Assembly: GCF_013030945.1 (NCBI RefSeq)
Contig: NZ_JABBXF010000012.1
Location: forward strand, 1 to 64,000
DNA length: 64,000 bases
Direction: 5' to 3'
Source of the DNA: Streptomyces morookaense
GTDB lineage: Bacteria; Actinomycetota; Actinomycetes; Streptomycetales; Streptomycetaceae
Part shown: positions 41,927 through 51,287 of the stretch, piece by piece
Numbering within the stretch: position 1 is the first letter of the stretch
Layout: the number at the start of each line of letters is the position of its first letter
The notes under the pieces: model-generated
Database searches by the model: none
What the model was told of the DNA's origin: nothing
The model's input: the letters and a program-made list of their open reading frames with translations, nothing else
Made by a program: the position numbers and the translations under genes

Positions 41927-44619
41927 GAATGCTCCATCGGTAGGGGGTGCTCCGGACTGTCCAGCGCGGTGGCCAGCTGCGGGCGCCCCCGGATGCCCAG
42001 TTTGCGGTAGGCCTTGGTCAGGTGGAGTTCGACGGTGCGCAGGGTGACCTGCAGTTCGGCGGCGATGGCGCGGTTGGCCATGCCGTCCGCGGCGAGTGCG
42101 GCCACCCGCAGTTCGGCGTCGGTGAGCCCGTGCGGCGAGCCCGGGACGCGCGCGGCGGGCGGCTTCGCGGGGGCCGGGCGGGCGGCCGTGGCTCCGCTGC
42201 CGAGGAGGGAGTCGATGGTGCGGTGACCGGAGAAGGGCGCGGTGCCGAGGGCGACGAGTGCCTGCCGGTACTGCCAGCTGGCCGGTGCCCCGGCGTCCGG
42301 GTGCGTATGGTGCAGCCGGCCGCCGGTGAGGGTGCCGAGCAGGGACTCGGTGACGACGCCGGGGGCGCCCCAGGCGAGGGCGAGGCGGCGCTCCTCGGCG
42401 AGCAGTCCGGCGGCCACCGGGCAGTCCGGTGCCGGGCCGTGGGCCAGGGCGGCGGCCGAACGCCAGGGCAGCAGCGCCGGATTGGTGACGCGGCGGGCGA
42501 GCAGCAGCCGTCCGCACTCCAGCAGGTCGGCCAGCGCCTCCTCGCGCTGTCCGCCCGCGAGGCGCACCCGGCCGCGGGTGTAGAGCAGGTAGGCCCAGGC
42601 CAGGCCGCCCTCGGCACCGGTCGGGCGGGCCAGGGCGAGACTGCGCTCGGCCGCGGCCCGGTCGCCGCGCTCCAGGCACCGCAGGGCCATGAGGGCGACG
42701 AGTCCCGGGGTCATCAGCGGGTGCCAGCAGTGCGGGGGCATGACCTCCTGGGCCCGGGCCAGGGCGACGGTGGCCGCCTCGGGCCGTTCACGGCGCAGTT
42801 CGGTGAGACCCGCGACGAGCAGCGCGAGCCCGGCGACCGCGCGGGAGTCGGTGTGCTCGGCGTAGACCAGCACCCGGTCGAGGGCGGCGCGGGCCTCGGC
42901 GAAGTCGCCGCTCAGCACGAGCGCGTGACAGGCCGCCACCTGGAGGGTCGGCGGGACCACCTGCCGGGCCTCGGGGCCGAGGGCGGCGCGGGCCAGCTGC
43001 CGGGCGCGGGTGACGTCGCGGCCGAGCAGGGCGGTGCGCCAGGCGGCCGCGGCTGCTTCGGCGGGCTGCTCCGGCAGTTCCGGGAGCTCGTCGACGGGGG
43101 GACGGTCCAGTTCGTGGGCGGCTTCCGGCTGGCTCTGCTCGGCGAGCCAGTACAGCGCGCGCAGGGCGGCGCGGTCCGCCGAGCCCGGTTCCGTCCGGCC
43201 GATGCACTGGGCGATCAGCGGCTGCGCGGCGACGACGTCGCCGCGGGCCACGAGCAGTTCGGCGGCCCGTACCCAGAAGGGCCCGGCGCCGGCGTCGGCG
43301 GGGACGAGCAGGGCCTGGCGCAGATGCCGGTCGGCGGCCTCGGGTTCGGAGAGCAGGACGGCCGCGCTCAGTTCGGTCAGCAACCGCACGCGCAGCGGCG
43401 GGGGCATCGGTTCGCGCAGGGCGCGCTGGAGCAGCCGGGCCGCGGCGGCCCGCTTCCCGGCGAGGCGGCAGCGGGCGGCCTCCCGGCGCAGGACGTCCAC
43501 CGCCCAGGCGGCGCCCAGCACCCGGGCGCCGAGCAGCATGCGCGCCACGCCGCTGTCGGGGACGGCCCACCGGTGTGCCCAGTCGGCGGCGCGGGCGTGC
43601 AGTTCCTCGCGCCGCTCGGTGCTGAGCCGGGCCAGCACGGCCTCGGCCGCCTTGGGTTCGCGGAAGGCGGGCCGGGGGCCGGGGGTGAGCAGGCCGGTGC
43701 CGGACAGCAGGGTGAGCGCGCGGGCGGCGCCGGTGGTGCGGGGCTCGGCGAGGGAGGCGATCATGCCGGTGCTGCAGTCCTCCCCGGCCGCGGCGACGAC
43801 GCGCAGGACGTCCAGGAGTTCCTCGGGGAGCATGGCGAGGGTGCGCAGGGTGCGTTCGCGGACGGCCTCGGCGGCGCTGTCGGTCAGGTGGGGCAGGTGG
43901 TCGACCCACGGGCGCCAGCCGTGCCGGCCGAACCGGCGGACGACCGAGCGCAGCACGGCGGGGTTGCCCTCGACGGCCTGGGCCGCCGCCTCCCGGAAGC
44001 CGGGGTCGACCGCCGTGCCCCAGGCCCGGGCCAGGATCTCGCCGACGGCGTCCTGGGCGAGCGGGCCGAGGTCGAGGGTGTGCCGGGCGACGGCGTGTCC
44101 GTCGGTCAGCGGGCAGGGTTCGATGCGGTCGTCCGGGCCGGGGGGCAGGGCGTCGCTGCGGGCGGTGAGCAGCATCAGGGAGGTGCCGGCGAGCCGGCGG
44201 GCCAGGGCCTGGAGCGCGCGCAGCGAGGGGGTGTCGGCCCACTGGACGTCGTCGACGACGACGAGCAGGGGCTGTTCGCGGGCGGCGGCGAGCAACGCCC
44301 GGCACAGGTCGGCCGGTTGCCGGCCGGTGCCGAGGGCGGCGTGCAGCTGTTCGGCGACGCCGTGGGGCAGGTCCGTCTCCTCGCGGCAGGCCTGGGCCGC
44401 GACGGTGCGCACGCCGGCCCGCTCGGCGAGGGCGGCCGCGCGGTCCAGCAGGGCGCTGCGGCCGATGCCCGGCGGGCCGTGCACGCCGACGAGCGCGGGC
44501 CGGCCCCGGCGCAGGGCCGACAGCAGGGAGTTCAGCAGGTCTTCTTCGTCCCGGCGTCCGGGAAGCGGTGACATTCCGTCCGGGACGTTGCCCGGTGGTG
44601 CCGTTGTCGTGCGTCTCAT
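41923..44619 (-). CDS. Large LuxR-family regulator (LAL type), second in tandem operon
   Basis: This 898-residue LAL regulator has Walker A GPPGIGRSALL, in which Arg replaces the nucleotide-binding Lys. Walker B LLVVVDDVQWAD is intact. The C-terminal LuxR HTH is LTDAELRVAALAADGMANRAIA followed by TLRTVELHLTKAYRKLGI. The middle is Ala/Leu/Arg-rich helical repeats. The start could be ATG at 44619 (MRRTTTAPPG) or the in-frame ATG at 44574 (MSPLPGRRDE); neither has a classical ribosome site, though GGGGGGA precedes the first. The preceding gene ends 14 bases before it, and the next gene overlaps its stop, so all three form one operon. Confidence 0.9.
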   Translation of the reverse strand: MRRTTTAPPGNVPDGMSPLPGRRDEEDLLNSLLSALRRGRPALVGVHGPPGIGRSALLDRAAALAERAGVRTVAAQACREETDLPHGVAEQLHAALGTGRQPADLCRALLAAAREQPLLVVVDDVQWADTPSLRALQALARRLAGTSLMLLTARSDALPPGPDDRIEPCPLTDGHAVARHTLDLGPLAQDAVGEILARAWGTAVDPGFREAAAQAVEGNPAVLRSVVRRFGRHGWRPWVDHLPHLTDSAAEAVRERTLRTLAMLPEELLDVLRVVAAAGEDCSTGMIASLAEPRTTGAARALTLLSGTGLLTPGPRPAFREPKAAEAVLARLSTERREELHARAADWAHRWAVPDSGVARMLLGARVLGAAWAVDVLRREAARCRLAGKRAAAARLLQRALREPMPPPLRVRLLTELSAAVLLSEPEAADRHLRQALLVPADAGAGPFWVRAAELLVARGDVVAAQPLIAQCIGRTEPGSADRAALRALYWLAEQSQPEAAHELDRPPVDELPELPEQPAEAAAAAWRTALLGRDVTRARQLARAALGPEARQVVPPTLQVAACHALVLSGDFAEARAALDRVLVYAEHTDSRAVAGLALLVAGLTELRRERPEAATVALARAQEVMPPHCWHPLMTPGLVALMALRCLERGDRAAAERSLALARPTGAEGGLAWAYLLYTRGRVRLAGGQREEALADLLECGRLLLARRVTNPALLPWRSAAALAHGPAPDCPVAAGLLAEERRLALAWGAPGVVTESLLGTLTGGRLHHTHPDAGAPASWQYRQALVALGTAPFSGHRTIDSLLGSGATAARPAPAKPPAARVPGSPHGLTDAELRVAALAADGMANRAIAAELQVTLRTVELHLTKAYRKLGIRGRPQLATALDSPEHPLPMEHS

Positions 44620-44633
44620 GTCCCCCCGTCGGG

Positions 44634-47468
44634 TCAGTGGCCCGGCAGGGCCGGGCCGGGGCCCATGCCCAGGCCGCCGGGCAGGTCGGCGCGGCCGCGG
44701 ACCGCCAGCTTGCGGTAGACGTTGGTGAGGTGCATCTCCACGGTGCGGGTGGTGATGAACAGCGCCTCGGCGATCTTCTTGTTGCTGACCCCGCCCTGGG
44801 CGAGGGCGGCGACGCGGCGCTCGCTCTCGGTGAGGGAGTCGAGCGGGCTGGTGGCGAGCTGCGGCATCCGGCCGCCCGCGGTGACGAGCAGTTCGCGGGC
44901 AAGCGCGGCGAGGACGTGGTAGCCGCAGCGGGTGGCCAGCTCGATGGCCCGGCGCAGGTGGCTGCGGGCCCCGCGGGCGTCGTCGCGGCCCAGCAGTTCG
45001 CGGCCCAGCAGGTATTCGGCCTTGGCGAGTTCGAGGCGGGCCGGGGAGGCGGCGAGGGCGTCGACGCCCTCGGCGAGCAGCTGCAGCCGGGGCCGGCCGC
45101 GGGCCGCGGTGGCGGTGGCGAGCAGGCCGAGGCCGACGGCGCGCGGGGTGCCCCAGCGCCGGGCGCGGACCTGGGCCTCCTCGGCGATGGCGGCGGCCTC
45201 CGCGGTGCGGCCGAGCCGGACGAGGGTGTCGGCGGCGGGCAGCCACCAGGGGGCGAGCACGGGGTTGGCCACCCCGGCCTCGTCCAGGCTGCGTCCGCAG
45301 CGCTGCCAGGTGTCCAGGGCGCCTTCCAGGTCGCCGAGTTCGCGCTGCACCCGGCCACGCGCGTAGAGGTACTGGTGCCACTCCCAGATGCGCCCTTCCA
45401 GGTCGCCGCCTGCGTCCGCGATCCGGTCGAGGACGGTGCGGGCCTCCTCGGCCTCGCCCTGGGAGAGCAGGGCGTTGCCCAGGGCGATGTGGGCCATGGG
45501 CACGGCGCCGGTCATCCCGGTCTGTTCGGCGAGGGCGACGGCGGCCCGGGCGTCGTGCAGCGCGCCGGTGACGTCGCCGGTGCCGTGCAGGGTGAGGGAG
45601 CGGCCGGCCAGGGCGGCGACCTGCATCCACGGGGCGTAGCACAGCTGGCCGTTGGACAGCGAGCGTTCCAGGCCGGCCTGGGCCTCGTCGACGGCGTCGG
45701 CGAGGGAGAGGACGACGGAGGAGGCCAGCACCCACCATCCGGCGGGGGCCGCCTCCTCGACCCGCAGGGCGCGCCGGGCGAGGGCGGCCGCCTGGTCGGC
45801 GGGGCGGCCCTCCAGCGCGGCGAACGTGCTCAGGGCGGACAGCAGTTGGCGTTCGGCGGGGCTGTCGCCCTGCGGTACCGGCCAAGTGGCGGCCCGTTCG
45901 CGGGCCACGGACATCGCGGTCCGGTCGTTGGCGGCGGTCACCAGGAGGGCGGAGGCGACGGTGGTGTGCAGCTCGCGGTCGGCGGGGGCGGGGTCGGTGC
46001 CGAGCTCGCCGGTGAGGCCGTCGAGGACGTGGCCGAGGGCGCGGACGGCGTCGGGGGCGCAGCGGGTGCCGAGGGCCGCCATGCCGTACTCCACGGCGAT
46101 GGGCGCCTGTTCGCGGGGTCCGGCGGCGGTGGTGAGGGCCCGGCGCAGGTGCCACAGGGCGGTGGCGGGGGCCGTCGGGACGGAGGCCCGGGCCAGTTCG
46201 ACGTGGACGTCCTTGCGTTCGGCGGCCGTCAGCCGGGACTCCAGGGCGCGGCGCAGGCAGCGGACGGCGGCCCGGGTCGCGGCCCGGCTGGGGGACTCGG
46301 CGATGGCGTCGCGGAGCACGGCGAGCATCCAGGGCTCGTCGAGCCGGTCCAGGAGCACGAGTTGGCCGGCGACCTCGGTGGCGGGCCGGCCGGCGTCGCT
46401 GAGGACGCGGGCGGCGCGTATGCGCAGCTGCTGGAGCGTGGGGGCGGCGATGCCGCCGAGGACGGCCTCGCGGACGGCGTCGCGCATCTCGGCGGGGGCA
46501 CCGGGGAGGACGGCCTCGGCGCGGCGCAGGTCGCCGAGGGCGGACTCGACGCGGGTGCCGGTCACACCGCAGAGCGCGCCGAGCAGGTCGGCCTCGCCGC
46601 GGCCGAGGACGGCCAGGGCGATGGCCACCCGGCGTACGTGGCGCGGCTGTCCGGCCAGGAAGTCCGGGATCATCGAGGCGAGGATCCCCTCGTACACCGC
46701 TCCGAGGCGGCGCAGTCCGGCGGCGTCGGGGCGGACTCCGGCGCCGCGCAGTGCGGCGAGCAGCCGGCCGAGGACGAGCGGGTTGCCGCCGCTGACCTCT
46801 GTGCAGCGCCGGACGAAGTGGTCGTCGACGGGGCCGCCGAGGGTGCGGTCGATCATGCGGGCCGTCTCGGACGGGTCCAGCGGCCCGAGTTCGAGCAGTG
46901 CGCAGCGGTCGTGGGCGAGGAGTTCGGCGAGGACGGGTGTGCCGGGGCCCTCGCACTCGGTGCGCTGGGAGAGCAGGACGAACAGGGGGCGGGCGGCGGC
47001 CCGGCGCAGGACGAAGTCGAGGCAGCGCAGGGAGGTTTCGTCGCACCACTGGGCGTCGTCGACGACGAGGGCCAGCGGGCCGGTGGACAGCAGGCCGAGG
47101 AGATGCCGGTGGAGGCGGAGCCGGTCGGCGTGCGCGTCGGCGGGGACGGGGGCGGGGTCGGAGAGGGAGGCGGAGTGCGGGGCGAGAAGCACATCGACGG
47201 CGCGGCGGGGTGCCGTGCCGTCGTTGTCGCCGGGGCGTCCGCCGAAGCGCCGTACGGTTACTCCTTCGGCCGGAAGGTGTTCGGCGACGGCGGACAGCAG
47301 GCTGGTTCTGCCCATCCCGGCCGGGCCCCGGACGAGGACGGCGCGGGCGGCGCCCGCGCGGGTCCGGGCGGCCTGCCGCAGCAGGGTGTTCAGTTCGGTG
47401 GAGCGGCCTGGGGGGATCCGGGGCGGGACCCGTTGCGTCCCGATTGCTGTCTCGAAGGTGACCGCCAC
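44634..47468 (-). CDS. Large LuxR-family regulator (LAL type), first in tandem operon
   Basis: This 944-residue LAL regulator heads the operon. Walker A is GPAGMGRTSLL (Arg for Lys, as in the next gene); Walker B is LALVVDDAQWCD. The LuxR HTH is LTESERRVAALAQGGVSNKKIAE followed by TTRTVEMHLTNVYRKLAV. I placed the start at GTG 47468 (VAVTFETAIG), with GAGGAAA seven bases upstream, rather than the ATG at 47495. It is divergent from the phosphopantetheinyl transferase across a 414-base region. The three regulators share only domain architecture and moderate similarity, so the tandem set is old. Confidence 0.9.
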   Translation of the reverse strand: MAVTFETAIGTQRVPPRIPPGRSTELNTLLRQAARTRAGAARAVLVRGPAGMGRTSLLSAVAEHLPAEGVTVRRFGGRPGDNDGTAPRRAVDVLLAPHSASLSDPAPVPADAHADRLRLHRHLLGLLSTGPLALVVDDAQWCDETSLRCLDFVLRRAAARPLFVLLSQRTECEGPGTPVLAELLAHDRCALLELGPLDPSETARMIDRTLGGPVDDHFVRRCTEVSGGNPLVLGRLLAALRGAGVRPDAAGLRRLGAVYEGILASMIPDFLAGQPRHVRRVAIALAVLGRGEADLLGALCGVTGTRVESALGDLRRAEAVLPGAPAEMRDAVREAVLGGIAAPTLQQLRIRAARVLSDAGRPATEVAGQLVLLDRLDEPWMLAVLRDAIAESPSRAATRAAVRCLRRALESRLTAAERKDVHVELARASVPTAPATALWHLRRALTTAAGPREQAPIAVEYGMAALGTRCAPDAVRALGHVLDGLTGELGTDPAPADRELHTTVASALLVTAANDRTAMSVARERAATWPVPQGDSPAERQLLSALSTFAALEGRPADQAAALARRALRVEEAAPAGWWVLASSVVLSLADAVDEAQAGLERSLSNGQLCYAPWMQVAALAGRSLTLHGTGDVTGALHDARAAVALAEQTGMTGAVPMAHIALGNALLSQGEAEEARTVLDRIADAGGDLEGRIWEWHQYLYARGRVQRELGDLEGALDTWQRCGRSLDEAGVANPVLAPWWLPAADTLVRLGRTAEAAAIAEEAQVRARRWGTPRAVGLGLLATATAARGRPRLQLLAEGVDALAASPARLELAKAEYLLGRELLGRDDARGARSHLRRAIELATRCGYHVLAALARELLVTAGGRMPQLATSPLDSLTESERRVAALAQGGVSNKKIAEALFITTRTVEMHLTNVYRKLAVRGRADLPGGLGMGPGPALPGH

Positions 47469-47882
47469 AGTGTTTCCTCTTTCATGAAGCCACACGCGAC
47501 CTCTGGCGCCTGGTCGTACGGGAAGATGCCGGATTGTCCGGTGACGTTCCGCAAGTGGGGCGCGAAAGAGCCGACTTGCACGACCAAGATCGGAAAACGA
47601 CGGTAACAGGGGAACTCGTGGTCACCCACCACGTTTGAGCCAGAATAAAGACGGCGGACGGCCGGAGTCGGCCATCCTGCTTCCCTCCGGGGCCGGTATG
47701 TGCCCCCATGGCCGGGTGTCCATACGCGACCATGACGTGACGGATTGAGCCCGAAAATGCTCGTGCCCGGCGGACCCGATATCCGATGGACATATGACTC
47801 GGGTACGCTGCGTCGTTCTGTCCGTCCGGCCGGGCACGACCCCGCCGCCGAAAGCGCCGTCACCGAAACACCGGAGCGACCC
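47469..47882. promoter_or_regulatory. Divergent promoter region between LAL operon and phosphopantetheinyl transferase
   Basis: These 414 bases contain no credible gene and are less GC-rich than the coding DNA. A perfect inverted repeat CGTGGT-CACCC-ACCACG lies at 47617-47633. I did not find a clear match to the CTVGGGAWWTCCCBAG box bound by PimM-type regulators. The right part carries the leader of the transferase gene. Confidence 0.45.
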
Positions 47883-48671
47883 GTGCAGCTTCACCTGGAC
47901 CCCGCCGCCGCCCTCCGCCCGGAGCCCTCCCCCGCCGCCACACCCTGGCCCGACGCCGTGGCCGAGCCGGCCGAAGGGGCCCTGGATCTCTGGCTGCTGC
48001 ACACCCCGGACGCCTGGCTGCGCTCCGCCGATCCCGACCGCTCCCCGCTGGACGCGGGCGAACGCGAGCGGGCCGAGGCCTTCGTGCACGACCTCGACCG
48101 CGCCAAGTACGTGGCCGCGCACCTCATGCTGCGCCGGGTGCTGGGTGCCTATCTCGGAGTCGCCCCCGGCGAGGTCGAGTTCACCCGCGAACCCTGCCCG
48201 TGCTGCGGCAAGCCGCACGGGCGGCCCGCCGTGACGGCCGCCGGGGCACCGCACTTCTCGATGTCCCACGGCGGCAACCTCGTGCTCGTCGGCGTGGCCG
48301 CCGCTCCGGTGGGCGTCGACACCGAGCAGCTCGCCGCCGCGCACACCGTCGAGCAGGTCTCCCAGGCGCTCCATCCCGCCGAGCACCGCGAGGTCATGGC
48401 CGCGCCCGCAGTGCGCCGCCCGGCGGTCTTCACCCGGCTGTGGGTGCGCAAGGAGGCCTACCTCAAGGGCCTGGGCACCGGCCTCGGCCGCTCCCCCGAC
48501 CTCGACTACCTGGGCAACGGCGGCCCCGGCACGCCGGCTTGGCCCGCGGGCTGGACCATCGTCGACGTACCGGTCGGCACGGGCCACGCGGCCGCCGCCG
48601 TGCGCGGCCCGCTCACCAGCCGCTACGAGGTGAAGCGGCTGAACCCCGAAGGACTGTGCGTCACTTCTTGA
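47883..48671 (+). CDS. 4'-phosphopantetheinyl transferase (Sfp type)
   Basis: This 262-residue enzyme activates carrier proteins of PKS, NRPS or fatty-acid synthases by adding phosphopantetheine from CoA. Sfp-family signatures are the FSMSHGGNLVLVGV block, GVDTEQL (metal/CoA Asp and Glu), and WVRKEAYLKGLGTGL (WxxKEAxxK). Size and neighbourhood match NysF-like enzymes of polyene clusters. I start it at GTG 47883 (VQLHLDPAAA), with GGAG six bases upstream; the open frame reaches 47745 without a ribosome site. The last 11 bases overlap the convergent lipoprotein gene. Confidence 0.9.
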   Translation: MQLHLDPAAALRPEPSPAATPWPDAVAEPAEGALDLWLLHTPDAWLRSADPDRSPLDAGERERAEAFVHDLDRAKYVAAHLMLRRVLGAYLGVAPGEVEFTREPCPCCGKPHGRPAVTAAGAPHFSMSHGGNLVLVGVAAAPVGVDTEQLAAAHTVEQVSQALHPAEHREVMAAPAVRRPAVFTRLWVRKEAYLKGLGTGLGRSPDLDYLGNGGPGTPAWPAGWTIVDVPVGTGHAAAAVRGPLTSRYEVKRLNPEGLCVTS

Positions 48672-49248
48672 CGGCCCACTGCCCGGGCTGCGACGCGAGC
48701 CCCGAGTTCATCGCGAACTGCACGGTCTTCACGGTGTCGTTCTCGGGCACCGTGAAGACGATCCAGCCGGTCGCCTTCTGCCCCGCCGCCAGCTTCAGGT
48801 CCGCGCCCAGGGACGCCCCTTCGGCGACACTGGCGAGCGTGCTGGCGTTGGTCTTCTGCCCCTGGGCGTCGATGACGCTCGCGCTGTTCTGGGGGCTGTC
48901 GGCATAGGGTGCCGTGCCGGTGTTGACGATCTCGAACTCGGCGGCGACGTACTTCTTGCCCGGCTTCGGCGGGGTGTACTTGTTGTCGCTCTTGGCCGGG
49001 TCCGCCCAGTTCTTGAGGGTCACATCGAGCTGTTCGCCCGACTTGTTCCCCTTGACGGTGACCTTGCCGCCGACGGCCCCGGACTTCCCGTCGCCCTGAC
49101 CCTGCGCAGGAGCCGAAGGCGCCTGCGCGGCGGGGCCCTTGCCGGTGGCGGCCGGGTCGGCGGGCTTGGTGTTGTCGTTGCAGGCGGTGGCCGTGGCGGC
49201 GACCGCCAGGACGACGGCAACGGCTGCGAGAGGACGGCGCATATTCAT
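48661..49248 (-). CDS. Predicted lipoprotein with DUF4352-like domain
   Basis: This 195-residue exported protein has the signal MNMRRPLAAVAVVLAVAATATAC, with the lipobox ATAC (Cys anchor) in its last residues. A Pro/Gly/Ala/Gln-rich linker (residues 24-60) precedes a beta-rich domain with 'VAAEFEIVNTGTAPYADSPQNSASVIDAQG' and 'WIVFTVPENDTVKTVQFA', the telltale pattern of DUF4352/telokin-like extracellular domains. The function is unknown; such domains are seen in immune-like or adhesion-type surface proteins. It is convergent with, and overlaps by 11 bases, the phosphopantetheinyl transferase gene. Confidence 0.8.
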   Translation of the reverse strand: MNMRRPLAAVAVVLAVAATATACNDNTKPADPAATGKGPAAQAPSAPAQGQGDGKSGAVGGKVTVKGNKSGEQLDVTLKNWADPAKSDNKYTPPKPGKKYVAAEFEIVNTGTAPYADSPQNSASVIDAQGQKTNASTLASVAEGASLGADLKLAAGQKATGWIVFTVPENDTVKTVQFAMNSGLASQPGQWAVKK

Positions 49249-49394
49249 TTCCCCCGTGGGTGGTTCGTGATGACCGGCTCATTCTTACGTCACTTTCCAG
49301 CCAAGATCATCAGAACCGGCCCCCTGTCGCCGTCCTGTGACATGCACGCGATAAATCCATCGCGCCGGACACGCTCCGGTGACCGCGTCAGCCC

Positions 49395-49634
49395 TCAGCC
49401 GGCATGCGTGAGCTGCACCAGCGTGATGGTGTCGGCGCCGATGAGGATGACGCCCGCCACCCGGCCGCGGGCGATGATCCGCATGATGCCGTCGTCGACG
49501 CCGTACGGCGCGGAGTGGGCGACGGGGTCGATCAGGGCGTCGAGGAGACACACGGCGAGGTCGCGGCGCGGCTCGTCGGGCAGGCCCTTGTAGGAGTGGT
49601 GGAGCGTCGGGTCCATGCGGAGCCGGTAGGTCAC
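49395..49634 (-). CDS. Small RelE/ParE-like protein, second gene of pair (copy 2)
   Basis: This 79-residue protein starts at GTG 49634, overlapping the preceding stop by four bases (GTGA), so it is translationally coupled. It begins VTYRLRMDPTLHHSYKGLP and ends in a beta-rich part with APYGVDDGIMRII and VAGVILIGADTITLVQLTHAG. It shares YG-x-DDGIMR and the same strand-helix-sheet layout with the protein at 12378-12620. Toxin activity is inferred only from architecture. Confidence 0.68.
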   Translation of the reverse strand: MTYRLRMDPTLHHSYKGLPDEPRRDLAVCLLDALIDPVAHSAPYGVDDGIMRIIARGRVAGVILIGADTITLVQLTHAG

Positions 49635-49930
49635 GCGGCACCCCGGTCGTTGCGGTCGGCGGCGGAGTGCAGCTCGTCGGGCGTGACGTCGATGAGGCCC
49701 GCCGTGTAGGCGGCCGGCGGCCGGCCGTGTTCGTGGACGAGCTCCCGCAGATGCTCCAGCCGGGGCCGTTCCGCCTCGAAGGCCTCGACGAAGGCGACCC
49801 ACCGGTCCAGGACGGCGCCGATCTCGCGCACGTCGGTGAAGGACACCTCGCGCATGAAGGTGGCCCTCAACTCGGGGTGCGGCAGGGCGTGGCCGATCCT
49901 GTCGATCGTCCACGGCTGGCCGGTGCTCAT
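49631..49930 (-). CDS. Small helical protein, first gene of toxin-antitoxin-like pair (copy 2)
   Basis: This 99-residue predicted helical, charged protein begins MSTGQPWTIDRI, with GGAGG five bases upstream. It is the paralogue of the protein at 12072-12365 (MSTGRPWSIERI). Both contain a coiled, Arg/Glu-rich middle and a GLIDVT or EWIDIT segment before an acidic or Arg-rich tail. It is coupled to the next gene by a 4-base overlap. A type II antitoxin role is inferred from gene order, size and coupling, not from a recognised DNA-binding domain. Confidence 0.7.
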   Translation of the reverse strand: MSTGQPWTIDRIGHALPHPELRATFMREVSFTDVREIGAVLDRWVAFVEAFEAERPRLEHLRELVHEHGRPPAAYTAGLIDVTPDELHSAADRNDRGAA

Positions 49931-50057
49931 CGGTCCTCCAGGCGTCGGCGCGGTTCGTGGATCACACCGTAGCGGACGGTGCACCGGGCACACGGCACGG
50001 CCGCCGCGCCCATGTGGGGGTGGGGCGCAGCGGCCGGCCGGGGTACTGCTCCGGGGG

Positions 50058-51287
50058 CTACTTGGTGACGCGCAGCAGCTTGTTGGGCGTGCCCTGGCCC
50101 GGGTTGGAGATCTTGTCCGGGGTGGCGGCCGCGACCAGTGCCGACTGGACCTGCGCCGGGGTGGCGTCCTTGTGCTCGGCGAGGTAGACCGCGGCGGCGC
50201 CCGTCACGTGCGGGGTGGCCATGGACGTACCGGAGATGGTCTTGGTGCCGGTGTCGCTGTCGTTCCAGTCGGAGGTGATGTCCGTGCCGGGGGCGTACAG
50301 CTTGACGACGCTGCCGAAGTTGGAGAAGTCCGACTGCTGGTCGTCCTTGGTGCTGGAGGCGACCGTGATGGCCTCCTTCACACGGGCGGGAGAGCTGTTG
50401 CCCGCGTCGGTCGACTCGTTGCCCGCCGCCACGGCGAAGGTGACGCCCGAGGCGATGGCCTTGGAGACGGCCGCGTCGAGTGCCTCGTCGGCACCGCCGC
50501 CGAGGCTCATGTTGGCCACCGAGGGGCCCTTGTGGTTCTTGGTGACCCAGTCGATGCCGGCGACGACCTGCTCCGTGGAGCCGGAGCCCTGGGCGTCCAG
50601 CACCCGGACCGCCACGATCTTCGCCTTCTTGGCCACGCCGTGCTCGGTGCCGGCGATGGTGCCCGCGACGTGCGTGCCGTGGCCGTTGCCGTCGTCCGCG
50701 TTGTCGTTGTTGTCGATGGCGTTGAAGCCGTAGGAGGCGCGTCCGCCGAAGTCCTTGTGGCTGATGCGCACACCGGTGTCGATGACATAGGCGGTGACGC
50801 CCTCGCCCGCGCTGTCCGGGTAGGTGTACTTGCCGTCGCCCTGGGTCTCGGTCTGGTCGATCCGGTCCAGACCCCAGGACGGCGGCTTCTCCTGCGTGGT
50901 GTTGATGGTGAAGCGGTGGTTCTGGACCACCTTCGCGACCGCCGGGTCGGCGGCGAGCCGCTTGGCGGCGGTCCGGTCCAGGCCGCTGGCGGAGAAGCCG
51001 TGGATCGCGGAGCTGTAGGTGCGGTTGACCTTGGCTCCGTACCGCTCGGCGAGGTTCTTGCTCTCCTTGCCGGTGGCCTGGGCGGCAGCCATGCCCTTGC
51101 CGTCCTTCAGCATGACGATGTAGCTGCCGTCGATGGCGCCCTTGGCCTCCGTCCCGTAGACGGTGCCTTCCTTGGGCGTCGATGCACCGGCGGGCAGGAC
51201 CAGCAGCGTGGCTCCTGCCGTTGCGGCCGCCGCGGTGGCTATCGCCAGGACGAGACGCCGCTTCCCGGTGCGTTTGTGGGTTGCCAT
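50058..51287 (-). CDS. Secreted subtilisin-family serine protease (S8) with I9 propeptide
   Basis: This 409-residue secreted protease has the signal MATHKRTGKRRLVLAIATAA and an I9 inhibitor/chaperone propeptide (SYIVMLKDG... HGFSASG). The catalytic domain shows Asp in AYVIDTGVRISH, His in NGHGTHVAGTIAG and Ser in GTSMATPHVTGAAA, with the oxyanion Asn in AAGNEST. Start at ATG 51287 with GGAGGAA upstream; the open frame begins at 51347 without a ribosome site. No C-terminal extra domain is present. An SSI-family inhibitor gene lies 7.6 kb away, a common Streptomyces pairing. Confidence 0.93.
   Translation of the reverse strand: MATHKRTGKRRLVLAIATAAAATAGATLLVLPAGASTPKEGTVYGTEAKGAIDGSYIVMLKDGKGMAAAQATGKESKNLAERYGAKVNRTYSSAIHGFSASGLDRTAAKRLAADPAVAKVVQNHRFTINTTQEKPPSWGLDRIDQTETQGDGKYTYPDSAGEGVTAYVIDTGVRISHKDFGGRASYGFNAIDNNDNADDGNGHGTHVAGTIAGTEHGVAKKAKIVAVRVLDAQGSGSTEQVVAGIDWVTKNHKGPSVANMSLGGGADEALDAAVSKAIASGVTFAVAAGNESTDAGNSSPARVKEAITVASSTKDDQQSDFSNFGSVVKLYAPGTDITSDWNDSDTGTKTISGTSMATPHVTGAAAVYLAEHKDATPAQVQSALVAAATPDKISNPGQGTPNKLLRVTK

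Noticed and set aside
41923-47049. A 1708-codon open frame on the minus strand covering two LAL regulators
   Set aside because: The true regulator starts at 44619. The upstream part reads the next regulator out of frame, giving long Arg/Pro-rich sequence without domains.
47469-47882. A PimM-type box upstream of the LAL regulators
   Set aside because: No stretch matched the CTVGGGAWWTCCCBAG pattern well enough; only an unrelated inverted repeat was seen.
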